Shown: positions 18,501 through 26,309, numbered from the stretch's first letter. The stretch is DNA of 64,000 nucleotides from G965267605 sp965267605 (GCA_965267605.1 OZ254088.1:2852001-2916000); one strand, 5' to 3'. Numbers and translations: made by a program. Notes: generated by a model from the sequence alone, not told the origin.

Positions 18501-19556
18501 TTCAAAGAAATCTACCCCTACAGCAGGAGGTTGGGCACCGTAGCCAGGTTTTCCAAAACCTGCCTCATCGAAGTTATCTGCATTGTATCCATAACCCAAG
18601 CCCCGTTGTACATCACAACCCACGTAATCGTCCCAGGAATAACCAACATCAGAATCTACCCATTGTCCGAAGTAAGTATTCGTAAGTGTAAATGATGACC
18701 TGTTTACAAGCTCGTAGTTGTAGAAGGTCATGTCGTTGATCTCATCGTTGGTCGCAAAGGCAAAGGCCTGTGCCCTGATCTCCATACCAATAGAAGGACC
18801 ATTGGATTCTGTGTGAATGTTACCCTTATCGTTGAATACCCACCAGTACGTTTCATCACCAAATAATCTGATATCTCTCGTAAGCCGGCAATCCACCTCA
18901 TTGAAGAAATCGTAGTAAGGATAGTCTCCTGAAACAGATGGATTGTAATTACCATCTCCATCCCTGTCGTAGAACGGGGCGAGGTTGTAATCTTGTCCTT
19001 TACTCACATCTCCATGAGCGGGGTATTCTAAAATACTCTCCGGAATGCTATAGCCAGGATAATCATCCTGCTGGGTTGTTGTTCCATTGACCTTATCGAA
19101 TTCACCCGCGTTCCACCATCCTACAAATTGAAGCACATCACTTGCTGTAATCTTGAAGAACTGATCCCATTGTGCACAGGTTGCAGCATCAATCTCTGCT
19201 GTAGTTGTATTTAATGGTCCCGCCCAATAATCGTTACCATTGTGGTAGGTCATGGCGGACAACTTCAATTGTCCGTTGATGTCTGTTCCTCCCATCCAAA
19301 GCGCGCCTGCAAACATGGAGGTATTTCCGGATCCCTTGGGAATTTCATAGCTGGCAAAGCCAGTCGATTGGTTGAACCATAAGCTTCCACTGGTCTCTAA
19401 TCGCGCGCGAACGTTATTGAGTTCCAGGTAACGTACAGCTACGCTCGGGGCACAACCAGCTGTAACAGAATGCTGTTGCTTACCCGTAGGAGAGGCTGAT
19501 CGCTGACCGTAAACGGACACAGACAACAGAGCGAGTAATAAGAAGGCTGTGCGCAT
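15555..19556 (-). CDS. Very large T9SS type A secreted protein
   Basis: 1333 residues from the ATG at 19556. Signal peptide MRTAFLLLALLSVSVYG, then a core (about 40-570) homologous to the 559-residue neighbour, with calcium-loop-like DRDGDGNYNPS, GPYQDNDGVDN and GYGDSIVDNE. A long beta-rich middle follows, and a C-terminal FlgD-like/T9SS sorting domain (CVPNPYYAYSEYERSKLDNI, TIYNVGGTLVRRY, ASGVYLIHVDVPG) ends with an unusual ~12-residue tail. An in-frame ATG at 19580 would add eight residues before the signal peptide, but a perfect -7 box (19562-19569) lies between the two, favouring 19556. Function unknown; similar large proteins are common in Bacteroidota secretomes. Confidence 0.85.
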   Translation of the reverse strand: MRTAFLLLALLSVSVYGQRSASPTGKQQHSVTAGCAPSVAVRYLELNNVRARLETSGSLWFNQSTGFASYEIPKGSGNTSMFAGALWMGGTDINGQLKLSAMTYHNGNDYWAGPLNTTTAEIDAATCAQWDQFFKITASDVLQFVGWWNAGEFDKVNGTTTQQDDYPGYSIPESILEYPAHGDVSKGQDYNLAPFYDRDGDGNYNPSVSGDYPYYDFFNEVDCRLTRDIRLFGDETYWWVFNDKGNIHTESNGPSIGMEIRAQAFAFATNDEINDMTFYNYELVNRSSFTLTNTYFGQWVDSDVGYSWDDYVGCDVQRGLGYGYNADNFDEAGFGKPGYGAQPPAVGVDFFEGPYQDNDGVDNPGPFHEKFAPYGIKNITYQDAKNGNGIPYSGMGLGYGDSIVDNERFGMRRFVYYWIGTHVQGDPQTALDYYNYLRGIWRDGTAMLYGGNGHVGSGATGTEAKFIFPGDSDPLLWGTNGVVQNPAFWTEQTAGNSPNGRRFLQSAGPFTLEPGAVNDITVGVVWARASSGGPFASVEKLRIADDKAQALFENCFRVLNGPDAPNVKFQELDQELVLYLDNPSVSNNFNEEYEEVDPFIITPDSLRDLGQFYDNTYNFEGYQIYQVRNEDVSVNEILNADKSRLVAQCDVKNGITQLVNYEFNEKLQANVPTEMVDGQDNGVQHSFKITEDQFASGDRKLVNHKTYYFIAVAYGSNNFKKFNNQDPQALDGQKKPYIGSRRGIGGAVQVWSAIPHIPSPEKEGTVAASDYGDAPMITRVEGTGNGGMNLDITSATEEVILAAPYKMDFPEYAAGGGPIDIKVVDPLNVPEGDFRVTFRDSATPGDLTDAYWVIHNLSTGDSVLSDKSIAVANEQLILDWGISVAIGDVLNPGLEQGEFLSNGFIEATLTFKDSTKRWLSGFSDVDGATDLNWIRAGTAENNEAPASDYNDYKESGKFVDEFQKFETMLDGEWAPYRLAAYSGVNVNHGPAYDNLACQLSKLSDLPSVDIVFTSDKSKWTRCPVLETQDDNALAEGNTGKLKLRSAQSVDKDGNPDGTGTGMGWFPGYAIDLESGVRLNMAFGEDSWLGGENGRDMMWNPTETDFAGVANEIRWGGKHYVYVFKYNPNPVNSNQFMPEYDAGVYLQNKIPSAVGSIAAFMWSQCAYVGIPVLEDGQSLLSTDARVRIRVNREYEAYATSSTVNAGLPMYDFNMDDLATTTKDATTAKEALELINCVPNPYYAYSEYERSKLDNIMKITNLPEECTVTIYNVGGTLVRRYAKSDPGTSLNWDLKNTKGVPVASGVYLIHVDVPGVGEVVLKWFGVMRPTDVSDF

Positions 19557-19561
19557 GGAAT

Positions 19562-19569
19562 CAAAGATA
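19562..19569 (-). promoter_or_regulatory. -7 element 5 bases before the 1333-residue protein's ATG
   Basis: Read on the minus strand this is TATCTTTG, a perfect TAnnTTTG. It ends 5 bases before the start codon at 19556, predicting a leaderless or nearly leaderless mRNA and deciding the start choice. Confidence 0.5.
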
Positions 19570-19668
19570 AGAATATTCAACCCCCTGAAACAGCACAGAA
19601 TCAGGCCTTTTCACCCGTTTATGAAATAGGCGACATCACAGGAGATTGAATTGAGTATCTTCTGATTT

Positions 19669-20478
19669 GTGTTACGTCTGATTGTAATCTTATTTCTTGT
19701 TGCTTGCACCATACAGGTAAACTGTCAAACCAATGAGGACAAACGCCCTCAACGTTACCGCGCTGAGCCCATTGGGGGAAAGTCCGAATTGCGCGATTTT
19801 ATCAGACGTGAAATGGTACACCCAACTACAGCTCCGGCCAAGGGGAAAGTAAAGATTGGCATAGCACTGAACGAGGAAGGTGTTGTTACAAACCTTTGGA
19901 CGATCAAATCATCCAGCGTGCATTTTGAACTAGAGGCCAAAAGGATTGTGGGAAAGATACTATGGCATCCAGCCAGAATGGATAAACAACCCATCCCTTC
20001 GGTGCAGAATATGGTTATCTCTTTCAGCAGAAAACGATTCAGCCGCTGGGTAGTTAGTCGTGGCTACAAAGATCTACCTAACCTCTCCGCGGCCAGAGAT
20101 ACTTCACGGGTTATCATGGGTAGATCGGACATGGGTATGACCGCTAAACCGTTTTTCAAGGATCCGAATGAAACGGTTACCACTTTTGTTACCAGGGAAT
20201 TGCGTTACCCCGAAACAGCTAAGAAGTTTAGTATTCAAGGGAAGGTAACGATCAGCTTTGTGGTTGAGCCAAGTGGCAATCCATCGAATTTCAGAATTGT
20301 AAAAGACCTGGGAGGAGGGTGTAATGAAGAAACCATCCGGTTAATCAAGGCCATGAGATGGAAGCCCGCAATGCTACATGGGAAGCCAACAAGGTCACTC
20401 GCAGAGTTCACCATGCACTTCAAATTACCCAATCCCAATTTTGGGGTGTTCCCTGCTGAACAGGGAATTCAACGCTAG
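19669..20478 (+). CDS. Exported protein with two tandem TonB C-terminal domains
   Basis: 269 residues from a GTG start; a stop codon lies shortly upstream in frame. The N-terminus MLRLIVILFLVAC is a signal sequence whose LVAC could be a lipobox (Cys13). Two TonB C-terminal-type domains follow: about 42-115 (RREMVHPTTAP, GKVKIGIALNEEGVV, ILWHPARMDKQPI) and about 168-258 (VTRELRYPETAK, GKVTISFVVEPSGN, MRWKPAMLHGKPT). The inner-membrane helix plus proline-rich spacer of a working TonB is absent, so it cannot transduce energy in the usual way. Perhaps it caps or docks TonB boxes. It shares a palindromic CTAG stop with the convergent gene. Confidence 0.8.
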   Translation: MLRLIVILFLVACTIQVNCQTNEDKRPQRYRAEPIGGKSELRDFIRREMVHPTTAPAKGKVKIGIALNEEGVVTNLWTIKSSSVHFELEAKRIVGKILWHPARMDKQPIPSVQNMVISFSRKRFSRWVVSRGYKDLPNLSAARDTSRVIMGRSDMGMTAKPFFKDPNETVTTFVTRELRYPETAKKFSIQGKVTISFVVEPSGNPSNFRIVKDLGGGCNEETIRLIKAMRWKPAMLHGKPTRSLAEFTMHFKLPNPNFGVFPAEQGIQR

Positions 20479-21767
20479 TTCCGTATAAGATTAACCTTAT
20501 AGTTTACCACTTCATCTTTCCAGGAAAGTCTTAACACATACATTCCAGGGCCAACTCTATCTGGAACGGTAAACGCGTTGTTACCTCGCATTAACACTTC
20601 ACTTTCCAGAAGGCGACCAGAAATATCGAGCATCTGTGCCTTTACGTTTCCGTTGAGGTTTGCTGCTACATCAATATTGATAGCCCCACTCGTTGGGTTC
20701 GGGTACCAATGAATCATTGACGCTAATGTTCCCTCCTCAATACCTGTACAAGGATCTACTGTGAGGTCAAGGATTGGAATACTATCGCAGTTGTGCACTG
20801 TTTGCAACGAGTCTGTATACACACCCGCTGCCGTTAAGGGTACACCTCCGAACATAAATGTATCACCAGCACAAATAGTATGGTGAATGGTGTCGTTGAA
20901 AGACTTAGGCACCATTACATTCAAAGGAATTCTGACGGATGTATCGGTGGTCAAACTGTAGTACATCTCAGTTCTTGAAATACTACTGGCTGATGTAAAC
21001 GAGCCTACATCGTGCAATGGTTGTGTGCTTAGTGTATCCTGCATTAACGTTCTGTAAAGCGTTACTGCATTTCCTCCGATGTTGGAGTTAAAGCTGCTAT
21101 TGTGGTATGAATTTGTGTCTCCACGAACACCAAAAATTGCAATGAAGTCACCGTTGTTTATGTGAATGCATGTAGGAATCATTGCGCTTCCCGGTACATT
21201 CACAAACCTTCCCAATGAAACAAATGCATTGGTAGTTGTAGGATATATTGTTGGTGTTGAATTGAATCGGATAACTTCTACGGTTTGCGCAGATGTAGCC
21301 GCCTCGGTTGGGACCCTTAAGCCAGAAATATAAAAGTCCGTTGGAGCGGTGAACCAATAACCTCGTGCCCAATGGTTACCCGTATAAGTTGAAGAGTGTG
21401 CACCTAACGGTGCAAGGATAGCTGTGTCAGGACAAACGTTCTCTACGTAGAAAGTTGAATCGTCATACAGCATACCTGTTTGCAAACTACTTGTGGTAGA
21501 TATTGGTGCTCCTCCTGTACCGGCTGTGTACCAATTGGCACAGTACGAGGTCTGGACATTGATCTGTACCATACCACTATCGCAAGTTCCCAAGAGGGTG
21601 TCATTTCCTGTAGGTGCATTGCACGGTGCCGCAAATACGGTGTTGTTCGTGGAACCTGGGTATGCGATAACGGTAGACGGAACCACATCACCTGGTTCGA
21701 TGGCTGTTTGGGCATTAAGGCCAAGTGTGCCAAAACTCACGATTGCAAGTAGTAGTAATCTCTTCAT
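20475..21767 (-). CDS. T9SS type A secreted protein
   Basis: 430 residues. Signal peptide 1-19 (ending GLNAQ). A Thr/Ser/Asn-rich beta domain contains several cysteines, including a CAGDTFMFGGVPLTAAGVY segment of the kind repeated in Bacteroidota surface proteins. From WYPNPTSGAINIDV to the end is a type A T9SS sorting domain. Function unknown. It is expressed from a promoter squeezed against the nrdA terminator, with a leader of about 10 bases. Confidence 0.83.
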   Translation of the reverse strand: MKRLLLLAIVSFGTLGLNAQTAIEPGDVVPSTVIAYPGSTNNTVFAAPCNAPTGNDTLLGTCDSGMVQINVQTSYCANWYTAGTGGAPISTTSSLQTGMLYDDSTFYVENVCPDTAILAPLGAHSSTYTGNHWARGYWFTAPTDFYISGLRVPTEAATSAQTVEVIRFNSTPTIYPTTTNAFVSLGRFVNVPGSAMIPTCIHINNGDFIAIFGVRGDTNSYHNSSFNSNIGGNAVTLYRTLMQDTLSTQPLHDVGSFTSASSISRTEMYYSLTTDTSVRIPLNVMVPKSFNDTIHHTICAGDTFMFGGVPLTAAGVYTDSLQTVHNCDSIPILDLTVDPCTGIEEGTLASMIHWYPNPTSGAINIDVAANLNGNVKAQMLDISGRLLESEVLMRGNNAFTVPDRVGPGMYVLRLSWKDEVVNYKVNLIRN

Positions 21768-21783
21768 ACTGAATAGGTTTCCT

Positions 21784-21791
21784 CAAAGGTA
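21784..21791 (-). promoter_or_regulatory. -7 element of the secreted-protein gene at 20475
   Basis: TACCTTTG on the minus strand, perfect TAnnTTTG, 16 bases before the ATG. It directly follows the nrdA terminator's T-tract, so the -33 region falls inside the terminator hairpin. Confidence 0.5.
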
Positions 21792-21823
21792 TAAAAACAA
21801 AAAGCGCCACCGGGAAGTGGCGC
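21791..21823 (-). terminator. Intrinsic terminator after nrdA
   Basis: On the minus strand, GCGCCAC (21823-21817) pairs perfectly with GTGGCGC (21810-21804) around a 6-base loop, followed by TTTTTGTTTTT. This is a canonical Rho-independent terminator closing the nrdBA transcript. Confidence 0.9.
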
Positions 21824-21853
21824 CTTTTAGAAAGGTGAACGATTATTATAAAA

Positions 21854-24199
21854 TCATGAGCCGCATGCTTCGCAATCCTCCGGATTATCGAGTGAGCAAG
21901 CAATTTCAGCTATTTGCTCTTCTGTTGGCTGTGCAGCACTGTTCTTATCTACTGTGAACTTAATTGCATCTCTGGCAGCTTTCGTTCTCAAGTAGTACAT
22001 GCCTGTTTTCAGCCCTTTTCTCCAAGCATAGAAATGCATTGAAGTTAGCTTCGCAAAGTTTGGATCTTCCATGAACAAGTTCAGTGATTGCGACTGACAG
22101 ATAAATGCTCCTCTGTCTGCTGCCATATCAATGATACCTTTCTGCTTGATCTCCCAAACTGTTTTGTAAAGCTCTTTGATGTTCTCAGGAATCTCATCCA
22201 AATGTTGAATAGATCCGTTCGCCATCATGATCTTGTTCTTCAAGTCATCGTTCCATAGACCTAGCTTCACAAGGTCCTTCAATAGGTGTTTGTTCACTAC
22301 AATGAACTCACCCGAAAGAACTCTTCTTGTATAGATGTTAGATGTGTATGGCTCGAAACACTCGTTGTTTCCAAGAATCTGAGAAGTTGAAGCCGTTGGC
22401 ATTGGAGCCAATAGCAGCGAGTTTCTCACACCGTGCTTCATTACTTCTTCTCTAAGCACATCCCATTCCCATCTATCTGTTGGCTTAACACCCCACATAT
22501 CGAACTGGAATTGACCTTGAGAAAGTGGTGATCCTTCAAACGTTTCATATGCTCCTTCTTCGATGGCGATGTCTTTAGACGCTGTCATCGAAGCGTAATA
22601 GATCGTTTCAAAGATCTCTCTGTTCAACATCTTGGCTTCCTCAGAATCATAAGGCATACGCAACATGATGAACGTATCTGCAAGACCTTGTACGCCCAAT
22701 CCAATTGGTCTGTGACGCATGTTAGAATTACGTGCCTCAGGAATTGGGTAGTAGTTACCGTCAATGATCTTGTTCAGGTTCTTCGTGATCTTATAAGTGA
22801 TCTCGAACAGTTTATCGTGGTCGAACTTGCCATCGATTACGTACTTAGGTAGTGCAATAGACGCCAGGTTACAAACCGCAACTTCGTCTGGAGCAGTGTA
22901 CTCAACGATCTCCGTACATAGGTTAGAAGATCTGATGGTACCTAAATTCTTCTGGTTTGACTTCTCGTTACATGCATCTTTATAAAGGATATATGGAGTA
23001 CCCGTCTCGATTTGAGATTCAAGGATCGCATTCCAAAGGTCACGCGCCTTGATGGTCTTTCTTCCTTTTCCTTCAGCTTCGTAAGCAAGGTACTTGGTTC
23101 TGAACTCGTCACCGTAAGAGCTATCAAGACCTGGGCACTCATTCGGACACATCAAAGTCCAGTCAGCATCTTCTTCTACTCTTTCCATGAACATGTCATT
23201 CATCCAAAGTGCGTAGAATAAGTCACGTGCTCTGTGCTCTTCTTTACCATGGTTCTTCTTCAACTCAAGGAACTCGAATACATCAGCATGCCATGGCTCA
23301 AGGTAGATCGCAAAAGATCCTTTTCTCTTACCGCCACCCTGGTCTACGTATCGTGCAGTGTCGTTAAACACTCTCAGCATTGGAACGATACCATTGGAAG
23401 TTCCGTTGGTTCCTTTAATGTAAGACCCGGTTGCACGAACATTGTGCATGCTTAGTCCAATACCACCAGCCGACTGAGAAATCTTAGCACATTGCTTAAG
23501 TGTATTGTAGATTCCGTCAATACTATCTTCCTGCATCATTAATAGGAAGCACGAAGACATCTGTGGTTTTGGCGTACCTGCATTGAACAGTGTTGGTGTT
23601 GCATGCGTGAACCACTTCTCAGACATCAGATTGTATGTCTCTATAGCTGATTCAATATCTTCTTTGTGGATACCGACAGATACTCTCATGAGCATGTGCT
23701 GAGGTCTTTCAGCAATCTCTCCATCCAACTTAAGGAGGTATGATCTCTCTAGTGTCTTGAACCCGAAGAAGTCATAACTATAGTCTCTGTCATATATAAT
23801 AGAAGAGTCTAGTTGTTCTGAATTGTCTTTGATGATCTGGTAAACATCATCCGCCAGAAGTGATGCGTTTTCACCTGTCTTTGGGTCGATGTATTCGTAC
23901 AAATCCGTCATCGTTGCAGTGAACGACTTCTTTGTATTCTTATGCAGGTTTGAAACCGCAATCCTTGAAGCAAGGTTTGCATAATCCGGGTGCTGAACTG
24001 TAAGTGTTGCAGCTACTTCAGCTGCAAGGTTATCCAACTCTGCTGTTGTTACCCCATCAAAAATTCCTTCGATCACTTTCATGGCTACCTTGGTAGGGTC
24101 CACTACAGGATCTAGGCTATAACATAGTTTCTTAATACGGGCAGTGATCTTGTCGAACTTCACCGCCTCCTTTCTTCCATCTCTTTTAATTACGTACAT
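21854..24199 (-). CDS. nrdA: Ribonucleoside-diphosphate reductase, class Ia large subunit
   Basis: 781 residues. An ATP-cone regulatory domain occupies about 1-90 (MYVIKRDGRKEAVKFDKI), implying allosteric dATP control. The catalytic barrel follows, with SSCFLLMM holding an active-site cysteine and NLCTEIVEY holding the NxCxE radical motif. The C-terminus ends CEACGS, the flexible CxxC that is re-reduced by thioredoxin or glutaredoxin. It converts NDPs to dNDPs in the cytoplasm together with NrdB, encoded 111 bases upstream. The intergenic stretch (24200-24310) shows no clear promoter or hairpin. Confidence 0.97.
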   Translation of the reverse strand: MYVIKRDGRKEAVKFDKITARIKKLCYSLDPVVDPTKVAMKVIEGIFDGVTTAELDNLAAEVAATLTVQHPDYANLASRIAVSNLHKNTKKSFTATMTDLYEYIDPKTGENASLLADDVYQIIKDNSEQLDSSIIYDRDYSYDFFGFKTLERSYLLKLDGEIAERPQHMLMRVSVGIHKEDIESAIETYNLMSEKWFTHATPTLFNAGTPKPQMSSCFLLMMQEDSIDGIYNTLKQCAKISQSAGGIGLSMHNVRATGSYIKGTNGTSNGIVPMLRVFNDTARYVDQGGGKRKGSFAIYLEPWHADVFEFLELKKNHGKEEHRARDLFYALWMNDMFMERVEEDADWTLMCPNECPGLDSSYGDEFRTKYLAYEAEGKGRKTIKARDLWNAILESQIETGTPYILYKDACNEKSNQKNLGTIRSSNLCTEIVEYTAPDEVAVCNLASIALPKYVIDGKFDHDKLFEITYKITKNLNKIIDGNYYPIPEARNSNMRHRPIGLGVQGLADTFIMLRMPYDSEEAKMLNREIFETIYYASMTASKDIAIEEGAYETFEGSPLSQGQFQFDMWGVKPTDRWEWDVLREEVMKHGVRNSLLLAPMPTASTSQILGNNECFEPYTSNIYTRRVLSGEFIVVNKHLLKDLVKLGLWNDDLKNKIMMANGSIQHLDEIPENIKELYKTVWEIKQKGIIDMAADRGAFICQSQSLNLFMEDPNFAKLTSMHFYAWRKGLKTGMYYLRTKAARDAIKFTVDKNSAAQPTEEQIAEIACSLDNPEDCEACGS

Positions 24200-24310
24200 T
24201 CTGCAACAGGTTTATCAGGTTCAAGTATTCTCCTTAGAAAGATAGTTCATCCACAAGCGGAGCCTTCTATACCCCACTTAGAGTAATTAACAATTGGTTT
24301 CTAATAACTG

Positions 24311-25354
24311 CTAAAAGTCTTCGTCCAGGCTGAACGTCTGACCCTGCCCACTATTCGCTACTCCTGCTTTCTGATATTCAGCAACTCGCTTTTCGAAGAA
24401 GTTTGTTTTTCCTTGCAATGAGATCATATCCATAAAGTCGAATGGATTGGTCGCGTTGTATACTTTCTCATTTCCAAGTTCTACCAACAGTCTGTCGGCA
24501 ACAAACTCGATGTATTGACTCATCAATTTTGCATTCATTCCAATCAATGCAACTGGCAATGAATCCGTAACAAATTCCTTTTCAATTTCTACAGCATCTG
24601 TAATGATCTTCTGTACTGTTTCTTTAGGCAGCTTGTTGATCAAATGCTTTTGGTACAACAGGCATGCGAAATCACAGTGCATACCTTCATCTCTTGAGAT
24701 TAGTTCGTTCGAGAAGCTAAGACCTGGCATCAAGCCTCTTTTCTTCAGCCAGAAGATTGAACAGAAACTTCCGGAGAAGAAGATTCCCTCAACTGCTGCG
24801 AACGCAATTAAACGCTCAGCGAAGCTTCCGTTGTCAATCCAGTTCAGCGCCCATTCCGCTTTCTTCTTTACACAATCAAGTGTATCGATAGCATTGAACA
24901 ATTTGTCCTTCTCAACTGGGTCTTTTATATAAGTATCTATAAGAAGAGAATACGTCTCGGAATGGATGTTCTCCATCATTACCTGGAAGCCATAGAAGAA
25001 TTTCGCTTCAGGGTACTGAACCTCTGAAAGGAAATTCTCAGCAAGGTTCTCATTAACGATTCCATCACTTGCCGCAAAAAATGCTAAAACGTGCTTAATG
25101 AAATGCCGCTCATCGTCATTCAATTTATTCTCCCAATCATCCAGATCAGCAGCAAGGTCAATTTCCTCTGCCGTCCAAAAACTGGCCTCTGATTTTTTAT
25201 AAAAATCCCAGATGTCATGATACTGAATTGGGAAGATCACGAACCTTCCAGGATTGTCCTTCAGGATCGGTTCTTCATTGTCTAACATTTCTTTGTTTGG
25301 CACTACCTTCTCGAGGTTTACTTCTTCGTTTTCTTTCTTCGTTAGATCAGACAT
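24311..25354 (-). CDS. nrdB: Ribonucleoside-diphosphate reductase, class Ia small subunit
   Basis: 347 residues. It is the radical-generating partner of NrdA. Iron ligands are recognisable as WxxDE-type FIKHVLAFFAASDG, ENIHSETYSLL and RDEGMHCDFACLLY. The tyrosyl-radical region is within the expected helix pair. The N-terminal ~25 residues are rich in Glu/Lys and poorly conserved; the family core begins near EPILKDNPGRFVIFP, so a start at an internal Met (residue 22) is possible. Gene order nrdB then nrdA is the reverse of E. coli but common in this phylum. The upstream gap carries a CRP-type palindrome and a DnaA box. Confidence 0.97.
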   Translation of the reverse strand: MSDLTKKENEEVNLEKVVPNKEMLDNEEPILKDNPGRFVIFPIQYHDIWDFYKKSEASFWTAEEIDLAADLDDWENKLNDDERHFIKHVLAFFAASDGIVNENLAENFLSEVQYPEAKFFYGFQVMMENIHSETYSLLIDTYIKDPVEKDKLFNAIDTLDCVKKKAEWALNWIDNGSFAERLIAFAAVEGIFFSGSFCSIFWLKKRGLMPGLSFSNELISRDEGMHCDFACLLYQKHLINKLPKETVQKIITDAVEIEKEFVTDSLPVALIGMNAKLMSQYIEFVADRLLVELGNEKVYNATNPFDFMDMISLQGKTNFFEKRVAEYQKAGVANSGQGQTFSLDEDF

Positions 25355-25358
25355 AGGG

Positions 25359-25366
25359 CAAAAATA
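25359..25366 (-). promoter_or_regulatory. -7 element 4 bases before the nrdB ATG
   Basis: TATTTTTG on the minus strand, perfect TAnnTTTG, ending 4 bases before the ATG at 25354. Either the mRNA is leaderless or translation starts at a downstream Met. Confidence 0.45.
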
Positions 25367-25372
25367 TTTATC

Positions 25373-25387
25373 TTAAACTTCGTTTAA
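25373..25387. promoter_or_regulatory. Inverted repeat upstream of nrdB
   Basis: TTAAAC and GTTTAA separated by TTC, a perfect 6-base-arm palindrome just upstream of the -7 box, where a repressor would block RNA polymerase. It does not match the NrdR box consensus I know. Confidence 0.4.
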
Positions 25388-25512
25388 AGCACTCAATTTC
25401 AACAACTTACGTTGATTTAGGTTTGTTCCCGGAAAAGATGCGAAGGGTTCTCTTCAGAATCTCGCGGTGTACAAAAGTTGAGAATATGAAGGTTCGGTGC
25501 AACCCATTTTGA

Positions 25513-25528
25513 TGTGAAACAATTCACA
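25513..25528. promoter_or_regulatory. CRP/FNR-family palindromic site
   Basis: TGTGAAACAATTCACA fits TGTGA-N6-TCACA exactly, the classic CRP half-sites; the arms extend one more pair (A25512-T25529), with ACCCA/TGGGT further out. It lies 159 bases upstream of nrdB. Which regulator of this organism would bind it is unknown. Confidence 0.5.
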
Positions 25529-25567
25529 TTTGGGTAAAGTTTTCAACACGGAAATTGAACATTGAAT

Positions 25568-25576
25568 TGTGGATAA
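25568..25576 (-). promoter_or_regulatory. DnaA box
   Basis: TTATCCACA on the minus strand, a perfect consensus DnaA box, centred in a 50-base inverted repeat of TTTTCAAC. DnaA controls nrd transcription in E. coli, so a similar link of dNTP supply to replication initiation is plausible here. Confidence 0.5.
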
Positions 25577-25685
25577 CTAAAGTTGAAAATCCCAAAGTCA
25601 GCACCAGTTCGGATTGCCGTAAAAATGCCTCCGTATTTTTCCGAAAAATGGAATCACTTGGTTGGAGCGAATCGATATTTTTTTA

Positions 25686-26246
25686 TCAGGAAGATTCTAC
25701 CGCTTCTTCCAATTCTTCAAACCACGATTCTCCAAATTTTCTGATTAGCGGTTCTTTCAAAAACTGATACACCTTGATGCCATATTCTGCTCCAAGAACG
25801 CAAGCGTCATCACAAATGCTCCAACGGTGATAGTTCACTGCTGTGAAGGTTGGAAATTCCTTGATCCTCACAGGATATAAATGACAGCTGATCGGCTTAC
25901 GAAAACTGGTCTCTCCGGCCTCCCAGGCACGCTCAATTCCGCAGGAGGCCGTACCGTCTTCTTCGAACACAGCATACGCACATTCGCAATTGTTGACCAA
26001 AGGTGTAACAGCCTCCTCGTTATCGTGCGTATGTGTTCCCTGCTCTTCAATTGCATCTACACCCTCTTCCCGTAAAAATCGTTTGAAGTTGGGATATTCC
26101 TTCTTCAATATCTCCACCTCTTCGTCCAACAAAGGTGCACCCGCATCACCTTCCACACAGCAAATACCTTTGCACGCCTGAAGGTTACAAACGAACTCTT
26201 CATTCAAGACATCATCTGATATAAGTGCATCCCCTACCTGGATCAT
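25686..26246 (-). CDS. DUF3109 family protein (cysteine-rich)
   Basis: 186 residues from the ATG at 26246, which matches the usual family N-terminus MIQVGDALIS; the open frame runs slightly further upstream from a TTG. The eight-cysteine pattern is clear: CNLQACKGICC near residue 20, NCECAY, SCGIERAWEAG, SCHLYPVR and CDDAC. This arrangement resembles zinc/iron-sulfur cluster proteins (the YkgJ-like CxxxCxxxCC group), so a metal centre is likely; its function is unknown. It is widespread in Bacteroidota. It is divergent from glyS with 63 bases between starts. Confidence 0.9.
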   Translation of the reverse strand: MIQVGDALISDDVLNEEFVCNLQACKGICCVEGDAGAPLLDEEVEILKKEYPNFKRFLREEGVDAIEEQGTHTHDNEEAVTPLVNNCECAYAVFEEDGTASCGIERAWEAGETSFRKPISCHLYPVRIKEFPTFTAVNYHRWSICDDACVLGAEYGIKVYQFLKEPLIRKFGESWFEELEEAVESS

Positions 26247-26250
26247 GTCA

Positions 26251-26258
26251 CAAAAGTA
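26251..26258 (-). promoter_or_regulatory. -7 element 4 bases before the DUF3109 ATG
   Basis: TACTTTTG on the minus strand, perfect TAnnTTTG, ending 4 bases before the start codon. Supports the ATG at 26246 rather than the upstream TTG. Confidence 0.45.
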
Positions 26259-26298
26259 GTACAACCTCAGAGCTAGAATTATTAAGCGCTAAATATTC

Positions 26299-26306
26299 TA
26301 CATTTG
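26299..26306 (+). promoter_or_regulatory. -7 element 3 bases before the glyS ATG
   Basis: TACATTTG, perfect TAnnTTTG, ending 3 bases before the ATG at 26310. A TTG start at 26304 would lie inside the box, which argues for the ATG. Confidence 0.45.
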
Positions 26307-26309
26307 CGC

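Larger units (their letters stand above)
25355..25685. other. 331-base intergenic region upstream of nrdB
   Basis: The only gene-free stretch over 300 bases in the window. It lies between the nrdB start and the stop of the DUF3109 gene, both on the minus strand. It contains a -7 box next to the nrdB ATG, a TTAAAC/GTTTAA inverted repeat, a CRP-type palindrome, a perfect DnaA box, and TTTTCAAC/GTTGAAAA arms (25540-25547 and 25582-25589) that flank the DnaA box. A 70-codon open frame on the plus strand from 25555 has no coding character and is not annotated. Confidence 0.7.

Noticed and set aside
25605..25665. Intrinsic terminator after DUF3109
   Set aside because: The ATTTTT-CGG-AAAAAT hairpin is AT-rich and short, with no following T-run on the minus strand; too weak to call.
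25355..25685. Possible chromosomal replication origin
   Set aside because: Only one perfect DnaA box is present, with no AT-rich unwinding element or box cluster; other near matches have two or more mismatches. Regulation of nrdB is the simpler reading.
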